DNA from: Mytilus edulis
Lineage: Eukaryota > Mollusca > Bivalvia > Mytilida > Mytilidae
DNA: 64,000 bases
Assembly: GCF_963676685.1 (NCBI RefSeq)
Contig: NC_092346.1
Span: forward strand, 41,909,289 to 41,973,288
Direction of reading: 5' to 3'
Position numbers and translations under genes: made by a program. This document shows, piece by piece, positions 33,850 to 45,123 of the stretch; positions within the stretch are counted from its first letter, which is position 1; every line of letters starts with the position of its first letter. The notes below the pieces were generated by a model. That model worked only from the letters and a program-made list of their open reading frames with translations. It had not been told where the DNA came from and did not search any database.

Positions 33850-35789
33850 CCATTACGAAACAGCACCCCCCTTTAATAAACCCTTATCATTTATACGATA
33901 CAAATTTAAAGAGTTATTTATATTTTATTTCAAAACATTTGAACTCCTGTGGTGTAGTAACCATTCCACCTCCTGTGTACATGATCATGGTGTACAAGGT
34001 TTCAATATAAACTCATCAGAGCATGTTGTGATTTACTTGTAATCAAATAATTCATACCTAATATAATACATGCCATACTGTGAAATTAAAATTTTGCCAT
34101 TTTAGCAATATGTTTTATATGTATAAACCCAGTAAAAAGGAAGTTCCACTCCATGTTTGATGAATACATCCCGCCTTTTCTACCAAGGGATGAATAGACG
34201 CAGGGGAGTGAAACGTAGCCTATGCTTAAAACATTTCTGTCGCCCTACTATAAAAATATTAATAAAATATTCAGGGCTAAAATTTAGTATAGTTTAGTTT
34301 AAGTTGAATAAACTTATTCAGATATTTCTATGGTATATATATCATGTATATTCTTGAAATTTATGGAAACATTGAAATATTTAAAAGTTTATGGTTTGTT
34401 TATGATCATTAATTGTTCAATGACAAAATAATTCGGATAACTGATTATTGTGAAACTTGTCTTTTGATGGATTAATAATAAAAACAAAAGTTTTATTTTG
34501 ATAAAATATTCAGCTTGAAATTAATAAAACCAATGATGTACGAACTGTAAATTATGAAACGGATTTACAAGTTCATTATGACATTAATTTATACTGCATA
34601 CTTTCGTGATTGACTGATTACAATGATTTTGTTAACAAACATCAATAAAGATAAATACATTGTATTCCAGTATTCTACTCTGCAAATCAAAGGGAAAATG
34701 ATAAATTGATTGCGGCAATATTAATATTCTGTCAATTTTTCAACAAACTTTAACATATTTTGTTCAAATACTTAAAATAATGTGACAAGACAACAATTAG
34801 AAAAAAATAATAATCAGGGCGAACGGACCCTGGGCGAACAGGTATCAGGGCGAACAGGTACTAGGGCGAACATGAATCGTGAAAACCGTAATAAATATTT
34901 TGCAGAAAAGCATTGTAAAGGATGTTCGCTACTCTGTTTCAAAATAACAAATTTTTTTACAGACTGTTATAAATTGATAATTATATAAATATAGAAACTA
35001 AAAAAGCAGAAAAATGCTTGTTTTCGAGATATAAGCCATTGAACATTTGGCGGGAAACAATTCTCTTTTAGATTTTGCATACATTTAACATTAGGCTAGC
35101 ACCTTTTTTTCTTTCAAAAGGCGTAAGCGATGAAAAAATAACAAGGATTTTACAAGATTTTTAAAGATAACATTTAAAACTATATGTAATCAAATTCTGG
35201 AAAGAAAAGTAGAGGATACATGTATATGGATGCTCGCACCTCTTGTTTTAGAATTTTTGCCAGATATTCGTTAAGTTAAGGTGGTATGGGAGTCTAAAAT
35301 AAAAATGATAAGATTTGTTCATACTTTGTCAAAACGTAGTATCTATTGATATTTGTTGAAAAATATAATAAGAATGATAGGTCGCAGTGCACTTTCTCAA
35401 GCTACAGGACGTGACAAAATGACACATTTTGCATGGATTATACAGGAAAAAAAGGCCATTTTGTGATAAGAAACTAAACAAAATGATAGAATTGTTAAAT
35501 ACTTAAGAAAAAGATAGCTTTCAGACAATGCCCCTCAATAAACGAATGTCCGGTGCTTCGATGGAGGTAAATCCAGAAAAGCGTTTGGAACGCAAACAAA
35601 AAAATATATTTTCATTATCCTATTTATTCAACATGTTCAAAAGGCAAAAAGATACAAAGAATAGAGTTCCAATCGCGCCCTTTTTTCCCGCGTTGTATAT
35701 ATTATATCTATCAAAGGTCATTATAACTTAAACAAATTTGCTTGTTCTTTGATTTATTTTTATAAACATCGTCAATTGAGAAATAAAGG
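33850..35789. other. mostly unassigned; short CAGGGCGAAC tandem repeat
   Basis: At 34815-34870 the 10-mer CAGGGCGAAC (with GGGCGAAC variants) repeats four times at about 18-20-bp spacing. The remainder is AT-rich with no gene or element boundary that I recognise. Confidence 0.4.
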
Positions 35790-36212
35790 CTTGAGAGCAA
35801 ATGCAATGTAATTTCCCGGCGATATAATTGATATTTCATAGGGGCATAAATCTTTTAAAACATTTGATCGGCGCACTGACTATCGAAATTATCCAGGACA
35901 ATGCTGATATAAACCTTCAATATAAATGATATAAGTTATTTAAATATCTGTCAAAAATTGTACACGCGAGAGCGCTTACGAATGCAATTTTCCATAAAAT
36001 TAATATTTCCAGGGCGCATAACTCTTTAAAAAATAAAAACTGATTTTCAAACTTGTCAGCGGCAATACTGATATAAACCTAATATATTAGTTTTATAAAA
36101 AAATCTGGAAAGAATTGTACACGTGAGAGAGCTAAAAAGACTGCGGACGGACAAACGGACGCACGCCCGGTATTTCTATGTCCCACACAATGCATCGCGC
36201 GGGGGACAAATA
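35790..36212 (+). mobile_element. pearl-like element, two core units
   Basis: Two units (AATTGTACACGYGAGAG, GCAATnCTGATATAAACCT, GGGGCATAAnTCTTTAAAA) are followed by GGACGGACAAACGGACGCAC and a terminal stem GTCCC...GGGAC. The 5' end was not found. Confidence 0.5.
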
Positions 36213-36239
36213 TCCAAAGAGATATTTAAATCATATTGA

Positions 36240-36420
36240 TTTGAGAAGGGTGGACAGGGGGTACCCTATTCCTAACTCCCGCCCCTATCTCCCACCTCCC
36301 ACTTTAAGAATCTTTTTTTCTATCCCACCAATTTTTTGTCTCCAACCTCCCGCCCCGCCTTCTCCCACCTCTCTCCCCACCATCCACCTCCCTCAAAAGC
36401 TGTTCATCCCCTCACTTTAG
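36240..36420. repeat. pyrimidine-rich, low-complexity tract
   Basis: Cytosine and thymine dominate (CTCCCACCTC words). The ORF across it is a composition artefact. Confidence 0.6.
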
Positions 36421-37410
36421 ATTCATATTAATTTGCACTTTGGTCCTCTGGGATGTGTGTGTTTTTGGTGTTTTGAGTTCGACGTGATGTACAGGTACAG
36501 CTGATAAAAAACGCACCTTTGCACAAAGTGGGGGAGACAAAACGACTCACAGACGATTAGCAAAAGTGCCTTTAGGGGGAGTTGCATATTACTCACATAG
36601 GCTTCGGGAAAATCCAGAGAGTATTCACAGTGTTATAAGGACAAGTATACAAGTGGTTATGTAAATTTAAAGTGTTGTTATTTCTGTGTGTGCATAAATT
36701 GAAATGTGGGATATACAATAAAACAGCAACTGGCGAATTAACGGCACACAAAACCAAAAACATCTAGATAACACGTGACTAATGTAGGATAGACGAGTAT
36801 TGTTCTACTGCTAATTTATAGTTTTAGTAAAGATTCATTGGTCCTTTGAATTGGAAATTCAATAATTATATTTAGTATGGCAAGTATTAAGTATTAAATC
36901 AATCACATTATAACATCACATGTTCACAACAAATGTCACATTATAAAAAAAAAACAGCAACACATTTCAGTCTCCTAGCACGTATTTGTTAGTCTCTATA
37001 TTTCTTGTATTTCAGAAGAAAACGAAATCCATTATGAAATAAGGAGATGTGGTATGGTTGCCAAGGAGACAACTTTCCATCCTAGTTTCCATCAAAGACC
37101 ACATGACTTCAATGTTATAGCTTGCTTACGCAATAACAATAGCAATCAATTTACTGGACAACTGATCTGTCAAATTAATTACCACGACGACATTTTTTAA
37201 ATAAAACCAAACTGTTTAAAGATTTCAATACAAATTTATATAAAATCTATCAAAATTGAAAAAAAAGTCCGGTTAACCGGTTAGCGCTTTTGGTATTCGG
37301 TATTCGGTCGTTCGACCGGTTAACCGGTATCGTTGACAACACTAATATATATATATAGGAAATAAAATTGATCAGGAGTTGTCTCCCATAGACCTAGAAC
37401 TATAAAGATT
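36421..37410. other. unassigned; palindrome at 37265-37335
   Basis: No gene seen. GGTTAACCGG occurs twice around TATTCGGTATTCGGTCG, forming a small palindromic cluster. Confidence 0.4.
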
Positions 37411-37641
37411 TATGTAATTTCTCCAGGTCACAGTGGCACTCATAACAACTATGTTTTGTCAATAACTTGGTTTATATCAGGTTAATTAGTGTAAATGTGT
37501 ATTCATGTGGTTTTTTGTTTAAATGTACTTTATTCATTCTAATCATTTTATGTGCTTTATTTTGTAAATTTTCATTTGATTGTATAGCTCAAATTTTGGG
37601 CACCATGATTGGTTAATAAAATTATCTATCTATCTATCTAC
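37411..37641 (+). repeat. 3' tail of a non-LTR retrotransposon (probable)
   Basis: AT-rich segment ending TTGGTTAATAAAATTATC and a TATC microsatellite of about five units. An AATAAA followed by a simple-repeat tail is typical of LINE 3' ends. No coding part remains. Confidence 0.4.
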
Positions 37642-37914
37642 GCTGCTACATTTGAGATCTCCCAATACCCATTCCACTATGAACAACTTATTCAAAAAGA
37701 TACTTTGTCACCAAATGATTTATAAAATAGAAAATCATCATACATGCTAATATATAGTTTGCTCCCTTGACAATCCCAGCATTTTGTTTTACCCGTGTCC
37801 GTTCGACATTCCGTTCCTCACTCTGTATATAGGGTTTATATGGAAGATTCTTATGACTACAATTTTTAAACTTAAACTTTTAAATTATTTACCTGGTGTT
37901 AGTACATGTATATA

Positions 37915-38445
37915 AAATTGAGAAAGGAAATGGTGAATATGTCAAAGCGACAACCACCCGACCATAGAGCAAACAACAGCCGAAGGCAACCAATGGGTCT
38001 TCAATGTAGCGAGAATTCCCGCACCCGTAGGTGTCCTTCAGCTGGCCCCTAAAATATGCATAATAGTACAGTGATAATGGACGTCATACTAAACTCCGAA
38101 TTATACACAAGAAACTAAAATTTAAAATCATACAAGACTAACAAAGGCCAGAGGCTCCTGACTTGGGACAGGCGCAAAATTGCGGCGGGGTTAAACATAT
38201 GTTTATGAGATCTCAACCCTCCCCCTATACCTCTAGCCAATGTAGAAAAGTAAAAGAATAACAATACGCACATTAAAATTCAGTTCAAGAGAAGTCCGAG
38301 TCTGATGTCAAAAGATGTAACAAAAGAAAATAAATAAAATGACAATAATACATAAATAACAACAGACTACTAGCAGTTAACTGACATGCCAGCTCCAGAC
38401 CTCAATTAAACTGATTGAAAGATTATGTCTTCATCATATGAATAT
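37915..38445. repeat. dispersed repeat family G, copy 2
   Basis: Aligns along its whole length with 26655-27182 with scattered substitutions and small indels, ending at the same CTTCATCATATGAAT. Confidence 0.75.
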
Positions 38446-39452
38446 CAGGTACAATCCCTCCCGTTATGTATATACATATATAAAGATGAACATCTTTTCA
38501 GGTGTTTTTTTATGACAGGTTGCTGAATTTGGCATTTTGATAATGTATTGCGCCAAATTTTCGTTTACCTATATTGAGGGTGCATTTATATTCTTAGGAT
38601 AATTTATTCAATAATTTTCCACGAATGACAGAATGGTGAACTTTGTCTATTTAAGTGAAATTTGGCACACAGTTTGCAAGATTTATCCGACTAACTAAGC
38701 ACCCGACCTACACGTTTACATCATACAGAGTATACTTTATTTAGAATGTGTATTTTTATCAGGATGTTGGTTTTCTTTATAATTTTCACAACTAACAGAA
38801 TGTTAAACCTTTTTTTGATAGCTGCATCAAATGTTTCGTTTAGACACAACTATTTCAAGTTGTATTGCATCGCCATGAAAATGCATGAAATATTTGCCAC
38901 TAGACGTTAAGCAACCGCCAACCAGTCAATTCAAATTTTACTTCAACATCACTGTTTTCGAAATAACATTTTTGAAGCACTTTATTTTGTTCATGCATGG
39001 ATACATCGGTGACATCATCATTGTGCAGTTGAGTAGGGTCAACTTGAGGATTCAGTTCTAAAAAGTTAAAAGTGCACCCAGTTAGGACGAAATAAAATTA
39101 ACTCGGTCGAATGTTTTATTGAATTATTAGGAAATTTACGACAGGGGGAATGAAAATAAAATAAAGAACACCGTTCAGATCCCGTTACATATTTTTTTTC
39201 AATACCTCTGAAATTAAAATAATGTTATTCTGTATTCAGTAACGTCACACGTTTTTTGTTAAATTCTAAGCGTATCGGTCAACTTTGAAGCAATGTATCT
39301 AAAAAACAAGGATGGTGACATATGTGTTTCTATACATGGATAGATTCAGTATACAATCCTGGATATTATGTTAGTTTTTAGTCTTTCTTCGTATATAAGA
39401 ACACAGCCATCCATTGAAAATTCTAAAAAACTAAGTTAACAAAAACGATTTT

Positions 39453-39457
<5 letters not shown>
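38446..39457. other. unassigned
   Basis: Two stretches (about 38600-38660 and 38745-38830) share TTTATAATTTTC, ACTAACAGAATG and resemble a decayed tandem pair. No coding region seen. Confidence 0.35.
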
Positions 39458-39503
<46 letters not shown>

Positions 39504-39905
39504 TACGTCTGAGTCAGTGACAACCCTACAACAGATGTATCCATCGGATCGCCATCAATGATGGTGATACATGGCTGTGTACATAATGTATATACAACTC
39601 GTCTAAACATCAACCCAACAATGTTAGATCTGTAAATTTGCTTTCGCAAATTTTTGGTTCTTCCCTCGCCGGGATTCGAACCCATGCTACTGTGATATCG
39701 TGACACCAAATCGCCTGCACTGCAGCCGTCCCGCTAGACCACACGACCACCTGGGCTCTCAAAAAAAGAGCTTTCGGTGGGCATGTGTTACCTTTCCACG
39801 TCAGTTTTAATCTAGCGGCGTACTACAGTACATGATATATAAGGCATGAAGATGTTATTGTTACAGATCAGCTGAATTATCTATATATAAAACGTCTGTA
39901 TAGTA
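39458..39905 (-). repeat. tRNA-like SINE unit, minus copy, with TA microsatellite tail
   Basis: Inverted copy of the unit repeated at 41190-42188. On the minus strand the order is A-box TGGTCTAGCGGG, B-box GGTTCGAATCC, then a body ending ACGTACTTAT and a (TA)n run at 39458-39500. It matches the plus copies over about 425 bases, including sequence upstream of the tRNA-like head. Confidence 0.75.
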
Positions 39906-40029
39906 GTCAACGATTTTCCCCACGAGGGCGCTGGATCGTTACGAGTAACGATACATGTACACAATAAATAAATTATATAAACGCCTAAAAAAGTGTACAC
40001 AACAACTCCAAATACAAAAAAGGTAACTA

Positions 40030-40805
40030 TAAATGTAATTATTTATAAATATTTCGGATAACAAATATCCTTCGTCAGTCAGATTCTGATGTGAAATGAA
40101 TCATCTTTGAGTCTCGTTAGATTAAACTTTTACTAAATCTTGAATTTTATACAATAAAAAAAGTCAAACCGAACATCAGTAAAGACGCTTGCACCATTCT
40201 AAAAAAAATGTTAACATGACATAGGTTATATGGTTTATTACAGCAGAGAGCTCATATATATGCTTTAAATACAAATAATAATGTGCGATGTGAACTAGCA
40301 CAATTCTAAAACTGTATCGGGAACGACAATTATGATGATATAACATGTATACGCATGATAACGTCTGTAAAATTACCAAATAGACAGCACTGAACGATCT
40401 AAATATTTGAAATTGAGAGTAAAGTAGTTACAACAGAGTCTGAATATTTAAACATCGTGAACAAACGGCCGTAAAAATGTAATAATATTTTTTTACTAAG
40501 TATAACTAGAAGAATGTGGCTAGGTACTTATACATCCCTCAAAAAATTAAGCAATTTAAATTGGTATCTTCAACAAATGTATTTAACAAATGAAAAAGGT
40601 TGAGAAAAAGAAACAGAGACTGTAATAATAAGTAATATAACCTGAATGTGAAGCACTACACGGAGTCGAACTACATCTTTTCATTTATCCCATTTGGTGC
40701 CAAAGTTGTTAATTTTCGTATCCAAAATCTTTCCCGAGCGAGTCTATCCTCCTTAGACCAAGCAGAGTTGTGGTCAATGAGCGTGACAGGCGGGGATACT
40801 AACCA
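40030..40805 (-). pseudogene. 5'-truncated Penelope-like element, 3' part only
   Basis: On the minus strand, codons from about 40802 to 40660 read SPPVTLIDHNSAWSKEDRL then ARERFWIRKLTTLAPNG and INEKM, followed by a stop. F-W-I-x-x-L-x-T-L-x-P-x-G-I-N-E is the end of the GIY-YIG endonuclease of Penelope-like elements. The 3' untranslated part continues to about 40030 and contains a hammerhead-like core (CTGACGA, stem GGATA/TATCC, GAAA at 40078-40052) for which I could not form stem I. The 5' truncation point meets a (TA)n run at 40814. Confidence 0.65.
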
Positions 40806-40847
40806 CTATACTACTATATATATATATATGTTAGCGGCAATAAATGA

Positions 40848-40995
40848 AATTAGGCATTAAGCTTAAATCCTAGGCAATAAGCTAACGCCTAGGCATTTTA
40901 AGTTATTGCCTGAAATTTCCAGGCATTAAGCTTATTACCTGAAATTTAGTGATGATTATTCATCCTATTGCCGAACATGATTTTAGGCAATAGGT
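40848..40995. repeat. cluster of AGGCAATAAG/TTATTGCCT motifs
   Basis: Six to seven short words of the type AGGCAWTAAGCT and their complements alternate within 150 bp between two TA microsatellites, forming several possible small hairpins. Confidence 0.5.
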
Positions 40996-41189
40996 GAAAT
41001 TTTAGACTTATATATATATATATATATATATTAAAAATTAAATACACAAAAAGAGTTTTAAAAGCAGCATTGTCTAGCGCTTTCATCCATCTTGGGACTT
41101 TTCAAGACTATGAACGTCGTTATGAACGTCGTTATGGGGAACACATACACCGCTTGAAAAGAAACTTTTTTTGTATATATATATATATA

Positions 41190-42188
41190 CGATATCACAG
41201 TATACTTAGCATGGGTTCGAATCCCGGCGAGGGAAGAACCAAAAATTTGCGAAAGCAAATTTACAGATCTAACATTGTTGGGTTGATGTTTAGACGAGTT
41301 GTATATACATTATGTACACAGCCATGTATCACCATCATTGATGGCGATCCGATGGATACATCTGTTGTAGAGTTGTCACTGACTCAGACGTACTTATGAA
41401 TATAATTATTTTCTGTGACTGTATATTACATTAATTTGTAGGATCCTTTACTATAGATAATTTAGCTGATCTGTAACAATAACATCTTCATGCCTTATAT
41501 ATCATGTACTGTAGTACGCCGCTAGATCAAAACTGACGTGGAAAGGTAACACATGCCCACCGAAAGCTCTTTTTTTTGAGAGCCCAGGTGGTCGTGTGGT
41601 CTAGCGGGACGGCTGCAGTGCAGGCGATTTGGTGTCACGATATCACAGTAGCATGGGTTCGAATCCCGGCGAGGGAAGAACCAAAAATTTGCGAAAGCAA
41701 ATTTACAGATCTAACATTGTTGGGTTGATGTTTAGACGAGTTGTATATACATTATGTACACAGCCATGTATCACCATCATTGATGGCGATCCGATGGATA
41801 CATCTGTTGTAGAGTTGTCACTGACTCAGACGTACTTATGAATATAATTATTTTCTGTGACTGTATATTACATTAATTTGTAGGATCCTTTACTATAGAT
41901 AATTTAGCTGATCTGTAACAATAACATCTTCATGCCTTATATATCATGTACTGTAGTACGCCGCTAGATCAAAACTGACGTGGAAAGGTAACACATGCCC
42001 ACCGAAAGCTCTTTTTTTTGAGAGCCCAGGTGGTCGTGTGGTCTAGCGGGACGGCTGCAGTGCAGGCGATTTGGTGTCACGATATCACAGTAGCATGGGT
42101 TCGAATCCCGGCGAGGGAAGAACCAAAAATTTGCGAAAGCAAATTTACAGATCTAACATTGTTGGGTTGATGTTTAGACGAGTTGTAT
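41190..42188 (+). repeat. tandem array of tRNA-like SINE units, period about 440 bp
   Basis: Two complete periods and parts of others. B-box GGTTCGAATCC recurs at about 41216, 41656 and 42098. A-box TGGTCTAGCGGG lies at 41597 and 42039, 48 bp before the B-box, a spacing like tRNA-Leu/Ser with a long variable arm. The first unit lacks the A-box and has an extra TACTTA. The third is cut at 42188 where the Penelope-like element begins. Units are almost identical, so the array is recent or homogenised. ORFs in it are by-products. Confidence 0.8.
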
Positions 42189-42222
42189 ATATAATCCGCG
42201 AGATTATGACATTTTTAGTTTC

Positions 42223-42765
42223 ATGCGACAAATTGAAACAAATTTACACAAAAGTGAAAGAATGGACAAGGTCTTACAGAAAAAGAAGATTATCAACAGC
42301 AAAAGACAGTCGAAAAGTCTGAAACGATATTTAACATCTTCAAAATTTGACTTTAATGAAACTGTGCCAATTGTAAAAAAATGTACCGATAAACGATGTA
42401 TGACTTGTCCAAATTTAATAGAAGAAAGTTCAATTTATTTCAAAAATGGAAAGCATTTTACTGTGAGGCAAAATATGTCTTGTAAAAGTTCAAACGTCAT
42501 CTATTCTCTCATATGTTCAAATTGTGAGGAATTCTATGTTGGAGAGACAAAAAATGAACTGCGGACTAGAATGACTTTACATAGACAGCAAACCAACCAT
42601 GAAGATTTAACACTCATCAGGGCAAACGACCATTTCCATCGTTGTTCTAATGGACGATTTAAAATATTTCCATTGTATATGGTCAATCGTCAAAATGATT
42701 TTCTCCGGAGGAAGAAGGAAGAATTATTCATAAACATTCTCAACCCGGGATTAAATGATAAATGA
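42223..42765 (+). CDS. GIY-YIG endonuclease domain of a Penelope-like element (truncated polyprotein)
   Basis: 180 codons, intact. A basic lead-in (KRQSKSLKRYLTSSKF) precedes a cysteine module C-x4-C-x2-C (KKCTDKRCMTCPNL), then the endonuclease: NVIYSLICSNCEEFYVGET, RTRMTLHR, and R-R-K-K-E-E-L-F-I-N-I-L-N-P-G-L-N. N-V-I-Y...Y-V-G-E-T is the form of GIY-YIG in Penelope-like elements, where it nicks target DNA for reverse transcription. The first ATG is probably not a native start because the upstream reverse transcriptase is absent. It is likely not expressed as a functional element, but the domain has no stop. Confidence 0.85.
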   Translation: MRQIETNLHKSERMDKVLQKKKIINSKRQSKSLKRYLTSSKFDFNETVPIVKKCTDKRCMTCPNLIEESSIYFKNGKHFTVRQNMSCKSSNVIYSLICSNCEEFYVGETKNELRTRMTLHRQQTNHEDLTLIRANDHFHRCSNGRFKIFPLYMVNRQNDFLRRKKEELFINILNPGLNDK

Positions 42766-42879
42766 TATTCTAATTTTAACGTAACATTTTAAAGTCTTAA
42801 AATGACATTAGTAGTCTCCCTTGCATTTGTTAACGTCATACTATTGTTAACGTCAATCAATTGTTTTATTTATATACAA

Positions 42880-42932
42880 GTCACATTACCTGAAGATCTG
42901 CGGAAGCAGTGAAAGTACTAGTAAAAAAGTGA
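42880..42932 (+). ncRNA. type I hammerhead ribozyme of the Penelope-like element
   Basis: Core CTGAAGA at 42890-42896 and GAAA at 42911-42914. Stem II is CTGC-GGAA-GCAG with a T.T mismatch at its base. Stem III is the palindrome AGTACT. Cleavage triplet CTA predicts a cut after 42920. Stem I forms as TTAC (42886-42889) with GTAA (42921-42924) and, beyond an internal loop, TCAC with GTGA. Hammerheads in Penelope-like elements are established; this fold was done by hand. The T.T closing pair may reduce activity. Confidence 0.7.
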
Positions 42933-42966
42933 TGCATTGAAACCGTTTTTATCTTTTAATAATTTT

Positions 42967-42970
<4 letters not shown>

Positions 42971-43026
<56 letters not shown>
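42971..43026. repeat. TA microsatellite
   Basis: About 27 TA units directly after the Penelope-like element. Other TA runs are at 39458-39500, 40814-40828, 41012-41030 and 41177-41189, all at element edges. Confidence 0.85.
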
Positions 43027-43028
<2 letters not shown>

Positions 43029-43819
43029 CATTAAAAAAATGAAAAATAAAAAAACAATAAAAAAACTATGATACTGTCTACTTTTTTTGTTTCTGTCGGA
43101 AGGTATATTTTTTGTTAGGATAAATGTTTATGGTCTTTTTTTATATTTTTGAGCGCGCAAGATTAAAACAATAACAGTGACAGAAGTTATAGAGATCTTT
43201 TGATAGTCTGTCTCTAATGTTTTTAAAACATTGCTGTTTGGGCATAAACTAGCCTTCAGAAGTCTGGTAATGGTGCCATTTATTAGACTTATGTTGAATC
43301 TAAAATTAAATTGAGTCATTTATTGTTTTAGTTCATGTGTTATATATCTTTTGCAAATCATGTCTTTATGGAATTCAACTGTTTTTCTGTCTATCACAAA
43401 TATTCAACCACTACCTCTTTTTACCAAATATCGAATCTTAACTACCACCAAAGGAAAATCATATAATGTTCCTCAATGATTTCAAATTGTTCAATTTATT
43501 ATACTCATTGTTTTATTCGCGTTTCAGATAAGAAAATGAGAATCAAAATCAAAATCATCAGCTGATTCTCTCAGTATTGTTAAAACCTGATCTACCGAAA
43601 AATTGTCGAGGATTGAGTCTGATTGAGAGAGAAAATCATGTTCATTTTCATAACATAAGCGTCTGGGTAACCGAGACGACTAAGTTCCCGGAAATTGATA
43701 TCCCATTTAACTTAACTGGCCACCCGCTGATTGATACTTCGACACAAACGTCTGTGTAGATAAGATTGACACAACAGCAGGGGTCCAGTTAACCATTTAA
43801 CCTCAACGCAGACGAAAAT
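43027..43819. other. upstream region of the OPA3-like gene
   Basis: No repeat recognised. The short ORF at 43577-43759 is not conserved-looking. The 5' UTR probably lies in the last few hundred bases; the sequence before the ATG (GCAGACGAAAAT) is shared with the second copy at 62012. No TATA box could be assigned with confidence. Confidence 0.4.
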
Positions 43820-43949
43820 ATGGTATTGCCAATTGTAAAATTGGCAACGTTACTATTCAAACAGTTTCAAAGACCAGTTGTAAAGAGTTTAAGTGAATGG
43901 GCAAAGCATCATCCAAAATTTAGCTCAGGTATCGGACGTATGGCTCAAA
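43820..43949 (+). CDS. OPA3: OPA3-like protein, exon 1
   Basis: Encodes MVLPIVKLATLLFKQFQRP, then VVKSLSEWAKHHPKFSSG and IGRMAQ, and stops at donor CAAA|GTAAGA, one base into codon 44. This is the OPA3 N-terminus: P-x-x-K-L-x-x-L, R-P-V-V, K-x-x-A-x-x-H-P-x-F and a final A-Q before the conserved intron. OPA3 is a mitochondrial inner/outer-membrane-associated protein whose human form is mutated in optic atrophy and 3-methylglutaconic aciduria; its biochemical role is unsettled. The N-terminal 30 residues likely guide it to mitochondria. A near-equal exon lies at 62012-62141. Confidence 0.88.
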
Positions 43950-44274
43950 GTAAGAATTATACGATAAACAGGTTTATAATTTCAAAGTGCATAAATAGTG
44001 TATGCACTTTCACTTTGTTGAACGACAATTTAAGATGAGATGTGTATAAAGTAATTATCATATTGGATTGTGAGAATTTTGTAAAACGTAATAAGAGTCT
44101 TATTTATCTAGATTAAAAGACAAAAGCCAGAATTGTTTGTTATTGTACGTCATAGTGTGTGGGTTTTCCCCTAAATAGTATGTATTGTCCATACATTTAA
44201 AGTGTTACATTTCTGAAAATGATGTGCAAATTTAACATTTATATTTTGTGCGGGAAAATATAAAAAATCCGCTT

Positions 44275-44950
44275 TTATCTTATTATAGATTTGTGAGAAA
44301 AGAGAGAGGAAATATACACAAGGGACTTTCAAACTCTTACTCCAACAATGACAATGCCATGGCGAAATACTAAAAACGTTAAAAGACACACAACAGTATA
44401 CGAAGCACAACATAAAATATCATGGACTAAAAAGCACGAACTCAACTAAAAAACATGGGGATCTCAAGTGCTCTAAACGGGTACGCATATGTTTCTCCAA
44501 ATGTGACACTCGTCGTGTTGATCTTGTCAAGCTTCTTTTTACAAACTTGTAGACATGTTAGTCCTTAATTAAGAAAATTTTGTTTTAGGCACATGGTCTT
44601 GAATTAGCTTTAATGAAATAGTACTTGAAGCTTGTATTTTGAAGATTTCTTTTTTCTAACAAAGGTTTTTTTTCTAAATTCTTTTTCTTGTATTGATGTT
44701 CCAATTCTTGTTCAGTTGCTTAAATGTCAATTGTATAGACTTCTTGAAATGTATGACTACTTATCATATTAAAGATGTTTGTTTCAGAAATATTTGTTAA
44801 AAAAAGAGGTGCGTAAGATACCAGAAGAAAATTCAAACTCAAAGATAAAAAATAAACCGACAACGCCATGGCTAAATAAGAAACAGACAAACAGATAAAT
44901 AATAATAGTCAAAACACAAGATAGAAAAAAGACTAAGCAACACTAAGCAA
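44275..44950 (-). repeat. family I repeat fragments (two)
   Basis: At 44290-44420 (GGGACTTTCAAACTCTTACT, CAATGCCATGGCGAAATAC) and 44800-44950 (AAACTCAAAGATAAAAAATA, CGACAACGCCATGGCTAAAT). Both share ACGCCATGGC...AACACAACATAG with copies at 29715-29890, 57000-57230 and 57905-58090. Confidence 0.55.
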
Positions 44951-45123
44951 TATTTGTTTATATCTCATAACACAAATTCCAAGTGAAAACAATGTTCGTC
45001 TGTCTACATATGTCATAATCATCTCATAGAGAGGTTCCTATTTCTTGAAAGTACGAGCCAGTGATCAATAAACTAAACTTGATATCTTATACTTAATTTA
45101 AAGTGATGACTTTTTCTTTCAGG

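Larger units (their letters stand above)
42190..42970 (+). mobile_element. 5'-truncated Penelope-like element with GIY-YIG ORF and hammerhead tail
   Basis: Starts where the third SINE unit is interrupted, carries the endonuclease ORF (42223-42765), an untranslated segment with a hammerhead ribozyme (42880-42932) and ends near a (TA)n run (42971-43026). Reverse transcriptase is missing, as is usual for 5'-truncated copies. Confidence 0.75.

Noticed and set aside
36178-36420. Proline-rich 80-codon ORF
   Set aside because: It is a low-complexity pyrimidine-rich tract partly inside a pearl-like 3' end; composition alone explains it.
41579-41675. Functional tRNA gene with a long variable arm
   Set aside because: A- and B-boxes are good, but the acceptor and anticodon arms do not pair and the copy number and body identify it as a SINE.
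41070-42322. Several ORFs sharing the same 60-70 residues, like a small gene family
   Set aside because: All lie in the tRNA-like SINE units, and the shared residues simply translate the SINE body; the last one fuses SINE and Penelope sequence in the wrong frame.
43577-43759. 60-codon ORF just upstream of the OPA3-like start
   Set aside because: No conserved pattern, out of context with the leader, and no counterpart upstream of the second copy at 62012.
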